The notes below the pieces were generated by a model that did no database searches, had not been told where the DNA came from, and was given only the letters and a program-made list of their open reading frames with translations. The position numbers were made by a program, and so were the translations under genes. Shown here piece by piece: positions 31,646 to 43,500 of a DNA stretch of 64,000 nt. Location of the stretch: contig CM039466.1 of the NCBI GenBank assembly GCA_022414725.1, positions 10,256,027 to 10,320,026 on the forward strand, read 5' to 3'. The stretch is from Microglena sp. YARC. Its lineage: Eukaryota; Chlorophyta; Chlorophyceae; Chlamydomonadales; Chlamydomonadaceae. Each line of letters starts with the position of its first letter. The first letter of the stretch is position 1.

Positions 31646-31850
31646 GGACAGTGGCATTGGTGTGATGTCGGGTGCAGAGCTTGAGGGTGGCTACTTTGGA
31701 GATGCCTACCCGGGTGACGTTGGGAAGTGCATTGATGGGTATGGTCCCTGTGATACCCAACTGAGTATTTAAATTAAATATCCCTGATCTGTCAGAGCCT
31801 GCGATAGAGTCTTGTGCCGATTCCCTTTTCCCACATATTTAACCGAGTAG

Positions 31851-31864
31851 TTGGTGTCAGAGCA
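31851..31864 (+). other. Possible LTR-retroelement primer-binding site
   Basis: TTGGTGTCAGAGCA differs by one base from TGGTATCAGAGC, the usual initiator-Met-tRNA site of plant-type LTR retrotransposons. No LTR pair, gag or pol was found around it. Confidence 0.25.
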
Positions 31865-32624
31865 GTAGCCGACTTCCACTATGTGGATGGGGGGGGCATG
31901 AGGTGGGAGTGGGGCAGGTGTGTTTATCTGGGGTCAAGAAGAGATCTGGTCTGAGTTTGTCCCAGGTCAGTTGGGTCAGGGGGGTCAGGGGGGTTCAGCC
32001 AAGAGGGCGGCCTGTTCCCCAGTACCCCACTGGGGAAAACCTCCAGTTTGCCAGCGTCCATATATAAGAGTTTCCCCCTTTGGACACTGCTTTCTTCATT
32101 AATTTTACTGCAAGGTTGTGCCGATTAATATACATGCCAGTTAAGTTTGTGTGCTTGCAGCGTGCCAGCATGTGACTAGCCCCATCTTGGTATGTCAGTA
32201 TGTGTGACAAATGGGGCAAGTGTATATATGATGAGGGTGGGTGGGGGTTATCGCCATATATCATTTTCCATCGATAGGCCAGCTTCTTGTTCCATAGGCG
32301 GCCCCACCTAACCTTATGGATTTTTATCTTCTTCCATCAGGGGACGAATGCCTCCTGCCAAAAGTGGTGGCTACCCGATCCGAGGGATGGGCGGTGTGTC
32401 TTTCGTTTGCTGTGTGCTTAGTATGTGGGACCATGAAGAGGGTGCGAGCTCGGAGTGAGTGAGTTAGTGCTACCTTGGCACGGGTGAGTGGCTGAGTGCC
32501 CATCTGACAGCCTTGTGGGCTTCCTTGGCATCCTGCAGAGAGTGTATGCTTATCTAAATAGGATAAATACAAAGACAAAGACGCATAACTGTATTAGTAT
32601 GATTTTACAGTGTATGGGCACTCA

Positions 32625-32680
32625 TATATGTAATGTAATGTTATGTAATGTAATGTTATGTAATGTAATGTAATGTAATA
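32625..32680. repeat. (TAATG)n tract
   Basis: TGTAATGTTATGTAATG repeat. Confidence 0.9.
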
Positions 32681-32844
32681 TCTATGGCTTCTTTCTAGAC
32701 CGGGTCAAAGATAATATAGTATCTTACATGTAACTGATGTAAGAACAAAATGTACCGCTATCCAAGTTGTCTCAATACCAACCGGACCCAACAGGCTGGC
32801 CTCCAAGCCACTTCCGCTCCCTTGCCCACATCCCCTCGGTTACA

Positions 32845-32935
32845 TTCCATTCCTATTCGAACTGAATCCTCGGAGTCGCTGTTTTGTGTCTGGAGACCCA
32901 CCTCCTGAGGTGAAAATCCTTTCACAACTAAAAAA
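32845..32935 (-). mobile_element. Interspersed fragment (CACAAACCAGCGACACC family, reverse)
   Basis: CGAACTGAATCCTCGGAGTC, TTTTGTGTCTGGAGACCCAC and CCTGAGGTGAAAATCCTTTC. Confidence 0.55.
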
Positions 32936-33094
32936 AATATTATTTATCAAGCGGGTTAGAGGACTCCCTGCATAACATATAGAGACCTTTATACTTGCAT
33001 ATGTGTGCAGTGTCACAGTCCAGGGGCTACAGGGGCTTTCCCACACTCGAATATTAATAATAACAGTTGAGTCTAGACTACCAGGAGGGACTAC

Positions 33095-33430
33095 GGTATA
33101 CACCTCCTTGCGGCGTCCCAAGCGCGAAACGAAAAATGGGCAGAGAATGTTGGCTATCGGAGCGACAGATGGCAAACTGGCAGCGGAATCGAGTGCAGCG
33201 GACCAAAGCCAGGGTTTACGAGACAGTCAAGGGCAGGGTTACTTGGCTTCGTGTCATCGTGTGGTCGGACAGACGGACAACGCGGTGACCTTGGGGGCGC
33301 CTGGGGGCTTCCTAATTCCGAGCCTAGAGCTGGAACGGAGGTTATGCCAATGGACACGTTATTTCCGGGGTGAGGGTCGTCTGGCGGGGGCGGGGGTCGT
33401 CGGAAGGGGGGGCTCCGCCAAAACGCAAGC
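33095..33430 (-). mobile_element. Interspersed repeat (family X), reverse copy
   Basis: TGTTGGCTATCGGAGCGACA, ACCAAAGCCAGGGTTTACGA, GTGTGGTCGGACAGACGGAC and GGGGGCTCCGCCAAAA are the reverse complement of the copy at 15294-15530. A minus-strand GCC-rich frame runs through it, as it does in copy 1, but without conserved coding. Confidence 0.7.
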
Positions 33431-33526
33431 GCTCGGTGACCTGGTGGGCCCACACTCAATTGTGAGAAACTGAGATCAGGTACCACGTGGAAATTTTAAT
33501 TTCGAGTCATTCCTCACACATTTTAT

Positions 33527-33670
33527 GTATTTTTGCAGTCCATGGGTATCCAACTAGGCTAAAGTGACTTGCCCAACCTTAAACACAGGAAAGGCAGTTT
33601 AAAAAACAAGCACTACGGTGGTGAACTGAACCCCAAAAATTGTAAATGGCGGGGGCCAGAGTTTGTGCTA
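33527..33670 (+). mobile_element. GTAGCCAAATAGGCTAAA family element
   Basis: CAGTCCATGGGTATCCAACT, TGACTTGCCCAACCTTAAAC, GTGAACTGAACCCCAAAAAT and GGCGGGGGCCAGAGTTTGTG. Confidence 0.75.
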
Positions 33671-33923
33671 AGCAGATAATTTAAATCGCAAAAATTGATT
33701 TCAGATTTTTTTAAGATCCCTCACCCCCAGAAGGTGGGAATGTGGAACCCCTTCCACAAAAAGCACCACAGCGGACATATAAATATTGAGAACGTGTCCA
33801 AGAAGCTATTTGGATTAGATGGCCCATGAGTGTATGGTAGAGATGTTAGTTTTGTTGTGTGCTTCATTTCTGGCCATACAACTGTAAATAGAGTACAACA
33901 AATCGGGGCTCAATCTGAACCAA

Positions 33924-33970
33924 AGAAGAAGAAGAAGACGAAGAAGAAGAAGAAGAAGAAGAAGAAGAAG

Positions 33971-34000
<30 letters not shown>
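33924..34000. repeat. (GAA)n microsatellite
   Basis: About 25 GAA/AAG triplets, one interrupted by GACGAAG. Confidence 0.97.
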
Positions 34001-34001
<1 letters not shown>

Positions 34002-34004
34002 TCA

Positions 34005-34419
34005 GATAAGAACCAGGCTCACTGCCCTAGTAAGAACCCCAGAAACACTGCCTGGTCTCAGCTCTCGAAGTCCATGTCGAGACATTCGCCAGCCAGGGTC
34101 AACAAAATTCTCGTCTCTGGACGCGTCCGAGCCCGCACGAACATCGCGCACTCTCATATTGATTCAGGAGCTTCTTTGCCTACGATACGATCCTTTACAT
34201 TCCCACTCCGAGTCGCAGCGTTTTATTGACATGGCTATGGTTTTGGTGCCCATCGCATTCTAACCGAGTCTCGCTGCTCATTACAGTCATAGCTCGATTA
34301 CGGACCTGAGAAGTTACTTGATAAGATAGGCACTGCGAATACTCCGAATTTCTCGCAACTTTCTCACTCACTCTTATGAACCTCGCCTAGTCAGTCTTAG
34401 GGGGTATTCCCCCTAAGCC
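34005..34419 (+). promoter_or_regulatory. Probable promoter and 5' UTR of gene 2
   Basis: Unlike the surrounding DNA, this 415-bp stretch is free of tandem repeats and has balanced composition. It ends in CCCTAAGCCATGG: TAA is in frame just before the ATG and the ATG has a good GCC-ATG-G context. No TATA box or transcription start can be fixed by eye. Confidence 0.4.
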
Positions 34420-34570
34420 ATGGAGCAAACCGCAAGCGATGATGGCTTCGATTTGGAAGCAGAGTGGGAGAAGGAGCTCGACCAGATTGGGGACGATACT
34501 TCAGACGGGGGAGATGACCTGGGATTTGACGACCTGGGCCTAAAGTTCACACCTGGTGATGACTCAGAAG
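34420..34570 (+). CDS. Gene 2 exon 1
   Basis: ATG with an in-frame TAA three bases upstream of its GCC; donor GTATTG. It encodes MEQTASDDGFDLEAEWEKEL and DQIGDDTSDGGDDLGFDDLG and ends TPGDDSE plus one base. The codon for Asp is completed by exon 2. Confidence 0.78.
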
Positions 34571-37500
34571 GTATTGACCAGCTTCTCACATCCCATTCGA
34601 AGCCCATTAGGCATTCCTAAAACGTGCCAGTCCAGGCCTGGGAGTGAGGGAGCTTGGCCCTCCCTGTGTATGTGCAGCGGTGACTGCCTCTCATAAAAGC
34701 TCATGTACCCCCCTGTACTTGCTAGCTGTGCTGCTGCTACCGCCAGTGCCTCTTCGTAATTCAAATCTGCATGGGCTGGATGCCGTGGGGAATCTAGCTT
34801 CATGTTTGGTGTCCCCCTGTGGCACTCATAAGCTCCTTCACACTCCGGGGCTCCTGTGCAGTACCTGGGCTGCATGCTGTCCGTGGTGCTCCGTGGGGGT
34901 GAAAAGCTGGTCAGTTACGTAGCACTGTGGTGCTGCTTAGGGCTACTGAAGGCAGCCAAAAGATTCCTTTATGTAGCACCTCCAAAACACCCAAATCCCT
35001 TATGTAGCACTTGTAATTGTAGGAGCACCTAACAAAAGAACTGATGTTGTCGGCCAATAGGCTGCTATGTGGATACATGGTGTGCAGCATGTGCGGGTTG
35101 TTTGAACACTGAATGTTGCGACAATTCCCTCATGGTGTGAGGCACCGGGTTTTGAATCATGATGTGGCATTCAAAAACAAGTCCGCATAGTAAGTTAACA
35201 ACAGTCAAACTCAGATGCTAGGCCGAATGAATCATGTATATGATTTGTTGGGGATGAGTACAACAAATTTTTCTTTACATTTGTTGGGGATCAGTACATC
35301 AAGGAAACCCTTTGTGGTGTTACAAACATAGATTAATAAAGTGGTGTCCACGCAAGTGGTGTTACATATAAAAAACTAATAAAGTGGTGTCCATACAAGT
35401 GGTCTTACATACACATAGATTAATGAAGTGGTGTCCATGCAAGTGGTGTAACATAAATAAACTAATAAAGTGGTGTCCATGCTGGTGGTGTTACATACAT
35501 AAACTAGTAAAGTGGTGTCCATGCAAGTGGTGTTACATACATAAACTAGTAAAGTGGTGTAACATAAATATACTTATAAAGTGGTGTCCATGCAAGTGGT
35601 GTTACTAACATAGATTAATAAAGTGGTGTCCATGCAAGTGGTGTTACAAAAATAAACTAATAAAGTGGTGTCCATGCAGGTGGTGTTACATACATAGATT
35701 AATAAGTGGTGTCCATGCAAGTGGTGTTACATACATAAACTAGCAAAGTGGTGTTACATAAATATACTCATAAAGTGGTGTCCATGCAAGTGGTGTTACA
35801 AACATAGATTAATAAAGTGGTGTCCATGCAAGTGGTGTTACAAACATAGATTAATAAAGTGGTGTCCATGCAAGTGGTGTTACATAAATAAACTAATAAA
35901 GTGGTGTCCATGCAGGTGGTGTTAAATACGTAGATTAATAAGTGGTGTCCATGCAAGTGGTGTTACATGCATTAACTAGTAAAGTGGTGTTACATAAATA
36001 TACTAATAAAGTGGTGTCCATGCAAGTGGTGTTACATGCATAGATTAATAAAGTGGTGTCCATGCAAGTGGTGTAACATAAATAAGCTAATAATCGGTGT
36101 CCATGCAAGTGGTGTTACATACATATCAATTAATGACGTGGTGTCCATGCAGGTGGTGTTACATACATAAACTAGTAAAGTGGTGTTACATAAATAATCT
36201 TATAAAGTGGTGTCCATGCAAGTGGTGTTACATGCATAGATTAATAAAGTGGTGTCCATGCAAATGGTGTAACATAAATAAGCTAATAATTGGTGTCCAT
36301 GCAAGTGGTGTTACATACATATCAATTAATGACGTGGTGTCCATGCAGGTGGTGTTACATACATAAACTAGTAAAGTGGTGTTACATAAATAATCTTATA
36401 AAGTGGTGTCCATGAAAGTTGTGTTACATACATAAACTAATGAAGTGGTGTCCATGCAAGTGGTGTCACATAAATATACTAATAAAGTGGTGTCCATGCA
36501 AGTGGTGTTACATACATAGATTAATAAAGTGGTGTCCATGCAAGGGGGGTTACATAAATAGATTAATAAAGTGGTGTCCATGCAAGTGGTGTTACATACA
36601 TATCGATTAATAAAGTGGTGTCCATGCAAGTGGTGTTACATACATATCGATTAATAAAGTGGTGTCCATGCAAGTGGCGCTAAATAAATAAATACATAAG
36701 TAATGTGGTATTAAATATATAAACACATACATACATGTTTTGCCTTTTGAGGAGGCGTGAGGTTGAGGGGGCAAGCCCATTTGCATGCTCTTGAGCCAAC
36801 CACCAAGAGTGGTATTATTTTGTATGCACAATGTTTTCAAAGCGTTTGTGTTTGGTCTGTGCATGGTCTGCACTGCCGTGTAGGTGTGGTTAAGTCTTTA
36901 TTAATAAAATTGAATTTTATTTCTGCAGATGATGGTGATGACGACGAACAGGAGCCAGAGTCCCTTGAAGCATTTAGAGAGGCCATGCAAAATTGTATTG
37001 TATGAATTATATCAAATTATTGTATTCATCATATTCTAATATATTTTTCTTCCGCAGATGCTGATGGCGAAGATGACGAGGAGGAGCTGCATATAGGCAA
37101 TTCAACATTGTATTTGATAACTTAAATTACGATACTGTGTTCATAACATTTATTTTATTTCCGCAGATGATGATGGCGAAGACGAGGAGGAGGAGCCGGA
37201 GTCCCTCGCAGCATTCAGAGAGGCAATGCGAAAGCGGGATGCAAAGAACGACGAATTTGATCTGGACCTGACCACGACAAGAGCCACAGTGGCAGATCAG
37301 GCAGCACGAGAAGAAGAACAAAGTGATGGGCGGCAGCAGCAGCAGCAGCAGCAGGGGGAAGAAGACGGGTCGCAGCCTGCGGCTTTTGGTCAGGATGGGG
37401 TCGGTGAGTACCTAGGTCTAAACCCACACCCAACACCAGACCTCGGTGCATGGCAACCACCCCCCAACCTAACCCAAACCAAAAGTCCTCCACCCTCCAA

Positions 37501-40500
37501 CCCAACCCAACCCAACCCAACCCAACCCGACCCAACCCAACCCAACCCAACACCAATTGTCTTTGCTCCAGTTACCAATTGTCCCGTTACCAACCTCCAC
37601 CCCCCAACGCAACCCACCCCCAGTTGTCCCGTTTCCAATCGACCTCCACCCCTAACCCAACCCACCCCCAATTGTCCTCGCTCCAGTCCTGCTAAGGACA
37701 TTGACACACACAAATTTCAATTTTGCAGTTGACCCATCAGTTTCGATTTTAAATTCAAATCCAAATTTCCAGGTGACTCATTGGGCAGCACAGCAGGGAA
37801 GCCTGTTTTGGGAGGGGTGGATGACCAGTCCTGTTAATAACCCTGAAAGCCCCTGCTGACCTTGGCATTGACAATGACATTTGCCCCTGCTGAAACTGAC
37901 ACAAACTAATTTCAATTTTGCAGGTGTCCCATCAGTTTCAATTTCAAATTCAAATTCAAATTTCCAGGTGACCCATCGGGCAGCACAGCAGGGAAGCCTA
38001 TTTTGGGTGGTGTGGATGACCAGTCCTGTTAATGACCCTGAAAACCCTTGCTGGCCTTGGCCCCTGCTGACTTTGACACACGCTAATTTCAAATCCGCTG
38101 GTGACTCACGAATCAGCACAGCAGGGAAGCTGCCAACCTTGGGAGGGGTGGATGACGAGATCCGCATGATGCAGGCAACAAGTGCCCCCCCCCCTCCTAC
38201 CCCCAAACACCAAACACCAACCCACACCAACCTACACCCCCAAACACCTCCCCAAACACCAACCCACATCCTCAAACACCAACCCCAAACAACCAAACCG
38301 CTGTGGTACATGCCATAGCAGATCGTGCCCCCTGGTGGATGACGTGATCCCCAGGATGCAGGCTACAAGTGTCCCTTACCCCCCCCCCCCCCCCCCCCCC
38401 CCTCCCCCTCCCCTCCTACCCAAACAACAATCCACACCAATCTACACCCCCAAACATCAACCCAAACCCCAAACCGCTGTGGTACATGCCATCGAAGATT
38501 GTGGTCCTTTTTTCTTCTTCTTCTTTTCCTGCACCTTTTCCTGCACCCCCCCACTCCCCAACTCCCCAACCCACCCCCAAACACCAAATCACTGTGGTGC
38601 ATGCCATCGCAGATCGTGGCCCCATGGTGGATGTCGTGATCCGCAGGATGCAGGCAGCAAGTGTCTCCCCCCCCCCTCCTCCCCCAAACAACTACCCCCC
38701 CAATCTACACCCACCAACCCAACCCCAAACACCAAATCACGGTGGTGCATGCCATCGTAGATCGTGGCCCCATGGTGGATGTCGTGATCCGCAGGATGCA
38801 GGCAGCAAGTCCCCCCCCCCCCCCCCCCCCCTCCTCCCCAAACAACCCCCCCCCCCCCCCCCCCCACTCCCCCAACCCAACCCCAAACACCAAATCACTG
38901 TGGTGCATGCCATCGTAGATCGTGGCCCCATGGTGGATGTCGTGATCCGCAGGATGCAGGCAGCAAGTGTCTCCCCCCCCCCCCCTCCTCCCCCAAACAA
39001 CACCCCCCCCCAATCTACACCCCCAACCCAACCCCAAACACCAAATCACTGTGGTGCATGCCATCGCAGATCGTGGCCCTGTGGTGGATGACATGATCCG
39101 CATGATGCAGGGGAGATTGCAGCTAGGACCCTGAAAGCCACCACACTGACATACGCTAATTTCAAATCCGCAGGTGATGCATCAGGCAGCACAGTCGGGA
39201 AGCAGCCAACCTTAAGAGGGGTGGATGACGTGATCCGCATGATGTAGGCAACAAGTACTACCCCCCCCCCCCCCCCCCCCCCCCCCAACACCAACACCAA
39301 CACCAAGACCAACACCAACACCAACACCAACCTAATCCCCCAAACACCACCCCCAAACACCGAACCGTTGTGGTACACGCCATTGCAGATCGTGGCCCTG
39401 TGGTGGATGACGTGATCCGCTTGATGCAGGAAAGATTGCAGCAGCAGCAGCAGCAGGCTGGTACTGGTGCTGATGGCGATGCTGATGGGGAGGGGGATGG
39501 GGAGGGGGCAAGTGCTCCAACTGCTGCGGAGCCTGATGGGTATGCGCAGGCAGTACTGGATAGGGAGGAGCAGTACAAGCAGTACCGTGCGTTGGAAGAG
39601 CAGCGTGAGCATGAGAAGGAGCAGATGAAGCAGCAGCAGCAGAAGGAGGAGCAGAAGAGGGCGGAAGAGGCTGAGGTGTGTGAGGTGTAGGGTTGTGTTT
39701 GAGTTTGTGTTTGTGAGTGCTTGTGTGTGTGTTTGTGTGTGTTTATGTGTATTTTGGGTTGTCTATATCGTCCTACTTCCAATATAGTAGTTCCATCGTG
39801 CGTTGGAAGAGCAGCGTGAGAGAGAGGGAGCAGATGAAGCAGCAGCAGGAGGAGGAGGAGCAGAGGAGGGCGGGGGAGGCTGAGGTGTGTGATGTGTAGG
39901 ATTGTGTGTGTTTGTGAGTGCTTGTGGGTGTGCTTGTGCATGTGTGTCTGTGTGTGTGTGGTTGTCAATATCGTCCTAGTTCCAAGATTATCGTGCATTG
40001 GAAGAGCAGCGTGAGAGAGAGGGAGCAGATGAAGAAGCAGCAGGAGGAGGAGCAGAAAAGGGCGGAGGAGGCTGAGGTGTGTGATGTGTAGGGTTGTGTG
40101 TGTGTTTGTGAGTGCTTGTGGGTGTGCATGTGTGTGTCTGTGTGTGTGTTATGTGTGGTTGTGGTTATCTAGATCGTCCTAGTTCCAAGATTATTGTGCA
40201 TTGGAAAAGCAGCGTGAGAGAGAGGGAGCAGATGAAACAGCAGCAGGAGGAGGAGGAGCAGAAAAGGGCGGGGGAGGCTGAGGTGTGTGCGGTGTGGGGT
40301 TGTGTGTGTGCTTGTGCATATGTGTGTGTTTGTGTTTTTGCATGTGTGTGTTTGTGCATATGTGTGTTTATGTTTGTCAAAGCGTCATATTTCCAAGATT
40401 ATCGTGCGATATATCATACAATATCATACAATATATTATGTGTACCCTGGGCATCTAGGGATGTAATGGCTCTCAAGGAGGTTGTATAGCTCTTCGGCAC

Positions 40501-43500
40501 ACACAATTATCACCAACACACACTACACACAAACGCAGCACACACATGACACACAAACTCAACATACACACACACACGCGACACACACAAACACAACATA
40601 CACACACACAACACACACAAACTCAACATACACACACACGACACACACAAACGCAACATACACACACATGACACACACAAATGCAACATACACGCACACA
40701 CACAACACACACAAACGCAACATACGCACACTCAACACACACAAACGCAACATACACACACACACGACTCACACAAGCGCAATATGCAAACACACACAAC
40801 ACACACAAACGCAACATGCAGACACACACGACACACACAAACGCAACATACACACACAAACGCAACACGCATACACCCAACACACGTACACACACACACA
40901 GCACAAAAACGCAAAAAACAGCACACGCACAACACAACACACAAACATAAAACACACAACCCACAAACGCAACACACACACGCAACACACACAAACGCAA
41001 CACATACACAACACACAGGCCAAGGCCAAGGCAGAGGAGGAGGCTTTGTTGCGCCAGCACGCCCTTGCCACACACAAACGCAACACATACACAACACACA
41101 GGCCAAGGCCAAGGCAGAGGAGGAGGCTTTGCTGCGCCAGCACGCCCTTGCCGCCGCCGCATTAGAGGCCGCCGCCGCTGCTGCTGAGCAGGATCGTGAG
41201 CGTGAGGAGGTGGAGGCTGCTGCACTTTCTGCTAGGATGAAGGAGGAAACAAGGTTGATGGAGGAGCGGCGTGCACTGATGGTGCGTAATGTGTGATAGT
41301 GGGCATAGGTGTGTGTGTGGTGAGTTTGTGTGTGTATGTGGGCGGAGGCTGCTGCTCTTTCTACTAGGATGAAGGAGGACACACGGTCGATGGAGGAACG
41401 GCATGCCCTGATGGTGCGTAATGTGTGGCAGTGGGCATAGGTGTGTTTGTGGTGAGTGTGTGTGTGTATGTGGGCGGAGGCTGCTGCTCTTTCTGCTAGG
41501 ATGAAGGAGGACACACGGTCGATGGAGGAACGGCATGCACTGATGGTGCGTAATGTGTGGCAGTGGGCATGTGTGTGTGTGTGGTAGGTGTGTGTGTTTA
41601 AGTGGGCAAAGGCTGCTGCACTTATGCTAGGATGAAGGAGGACACACGGTTGATGGAGGAGCGGCGTGCACTAATGGTATGGCATGTACGGCAGTGGGTA
41701 TGGGTGTGTGTGTGGTAGGTGTGTGTGTAGGTGGGCGGAGGCTGCTGCAATTTCTGCAAAGATGAAGGAGAACACACGGTTGATGGAGGAAAGGCGTGCA
41801 CTGATGGTGCGTTATGTGTGGCAGTGGGCATGTGTGTGTGTGGTAGGTGTGGGGCGGTGGGTGTGGTAGGTGGGTGGGCGTGGTAGGCGTGGGTGTGGTG
41901 TGGGTGGGTGCGGGTAGGAAGCTGACTTTAGGCATGGATGGCATCTGTTGTGGTTAGGAGGCAGGGGGGCTGGGCTGAGGTGGGTTGCCTTGGTTAAGGT
42001 AGGGTTGGGTCGGGTAGGGTTGTGTAGGGTTGCACTGGGTTGGTTTGTGTTGGGTAGTGTTGGTTTGTTTTGGTGTGCGTAGGGTTGGGTTGGGTTGGGT
42101 TGGGTGCATATATGTAGGGACTGGCATATCATATGATGTTGACCAAAGGCAAGTATGATATCATACTTGGTATTGTATATACATGGTTACTTAAGCCTAG
42201 TCAGACTGCCAGCATCATATGCTATCATATGCTATCATATGATGGCATGATATCATATTGCTGTTCCCAACATATATGCAGGAGCGTCACGACACTTGAC
42301 AGACATGGATTCTGTGAAGTCCATTGACAACTTGTCTCTCTTGTCTGCGTGCTGTCGTGGTTGGCCCCAGTGCAAGCAAACGGGCTGGCCTCTACAACCT
42401 CACGCCTCGTACTAAGTCGTACTATTGATTGAGTTGTGCTGTCCATTGTATTCTGAGCTCAGGCGCAGTAGCAGTCTTCGAAAGCAAAACCCACAGTCAC
42501 CTTCCCCAGTGCAAGATAAACGGACAGGTTCCTTCAATCTCATACCCCTTGGCAGGGCGTAACAATTTCCTTTTTTGTTTGTTGAGAAGTACCTAGATTG
42601 ATCTTGATGCGCACTTAGCCAGGGTACTACATTTTGTCAAATTGGTCAGCGCTTAAAGCGCACAAACGTCAAATTGGTCAGCGCTTAAAGCGCACAAACG
42701 TCAAATTGGTCAGCGCTTAAAGCGCACAAACGTCAAATTGGTCAGCGCTTAAAGCGCACAAACGCCAAATTGGTCAGCGCTTTGTAGTGCCAAAAAGCGC
42801 AAAAACTGCGCGCTGCACCCACACTACAGGGGACGAAAAACTGTGCAAAATGCGCAGTGGGGCTCAAAAAGCGTGCGCAAAATCGCACTGCCGCGCGCGC
42901 TTTGTAGCACCCTGCCCCCAGCAGAGACAGCTGTGAAGTCAAGCATGTAGGCTGATGCCTTGCGCGAGTTCTTGACAATGAGCGTCGTCTTCTCCATACT
43001 CCGTGGCAAGGCGTAACAATGTTAACTTTTCATGCTTCATTTTTGTGCGCAGGCTGCAGATCAGTTGAAGAGAGAAGCTGCGATGGAGGCCATGCAACAA
43101 GAGCTCAACCAGCAGGTGGCAACTCAAGCACACCAACGGCTGTGTGTTAAGCGCATCTCTCGCGCGTGGTTGGCTTACCGAGAAGGTCCTACTCGATCCT
43201 TGAAAATGCAGGGCATCCTGTACATGCAGGTATGTTAGGGTTTAGGGTTTAGGGTATGGAGGCCCTCCCCCCCCCCCCCCCCTGGCATAATGTTACGTGT
43301 GTATATGAAAATGCAGGGCATCCTGTACATGCAGGTATGTTAGGGTTTAGGGGGTAGGGTTTGTTGCGTGTGTAACATGCAGGTATGTTAGGGGGTAGGG
43401 TTTGTTGCGTGTGTAAAATGCAGGTATGTTAAGTTTTATGGTTTAGGGTTTGTTGCGTGTGTAACCTGGAGCTATGTTAGGTTTGATGGTTTAAGGTTTG

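Noticed and set aside
31331..31760. Minus-strand Pro/Ser/Thr frames near 31.5 kb
   Set aside because: They come from the purine minisatellite at 31430-31645.
34564..34875. Minus-strand frame with LNYEEALAVAAAQLAST
   Set aside because: Only about 20 codons look protein-like and there are no flanking splice sites or related sequence; kept only as a remark in intron 1.
35330..36720. CRISPR-like array
   Set aside because: Units are direct copies without unique spacers, and the genome is eukaryotic.
36929..37010. Additional gene 2 exon with EQEPESLEAFREAM
   Set aside because: It has an acceptor but no donor in the needed phase and stops at TGA; it is a copy of the exon 2 start.
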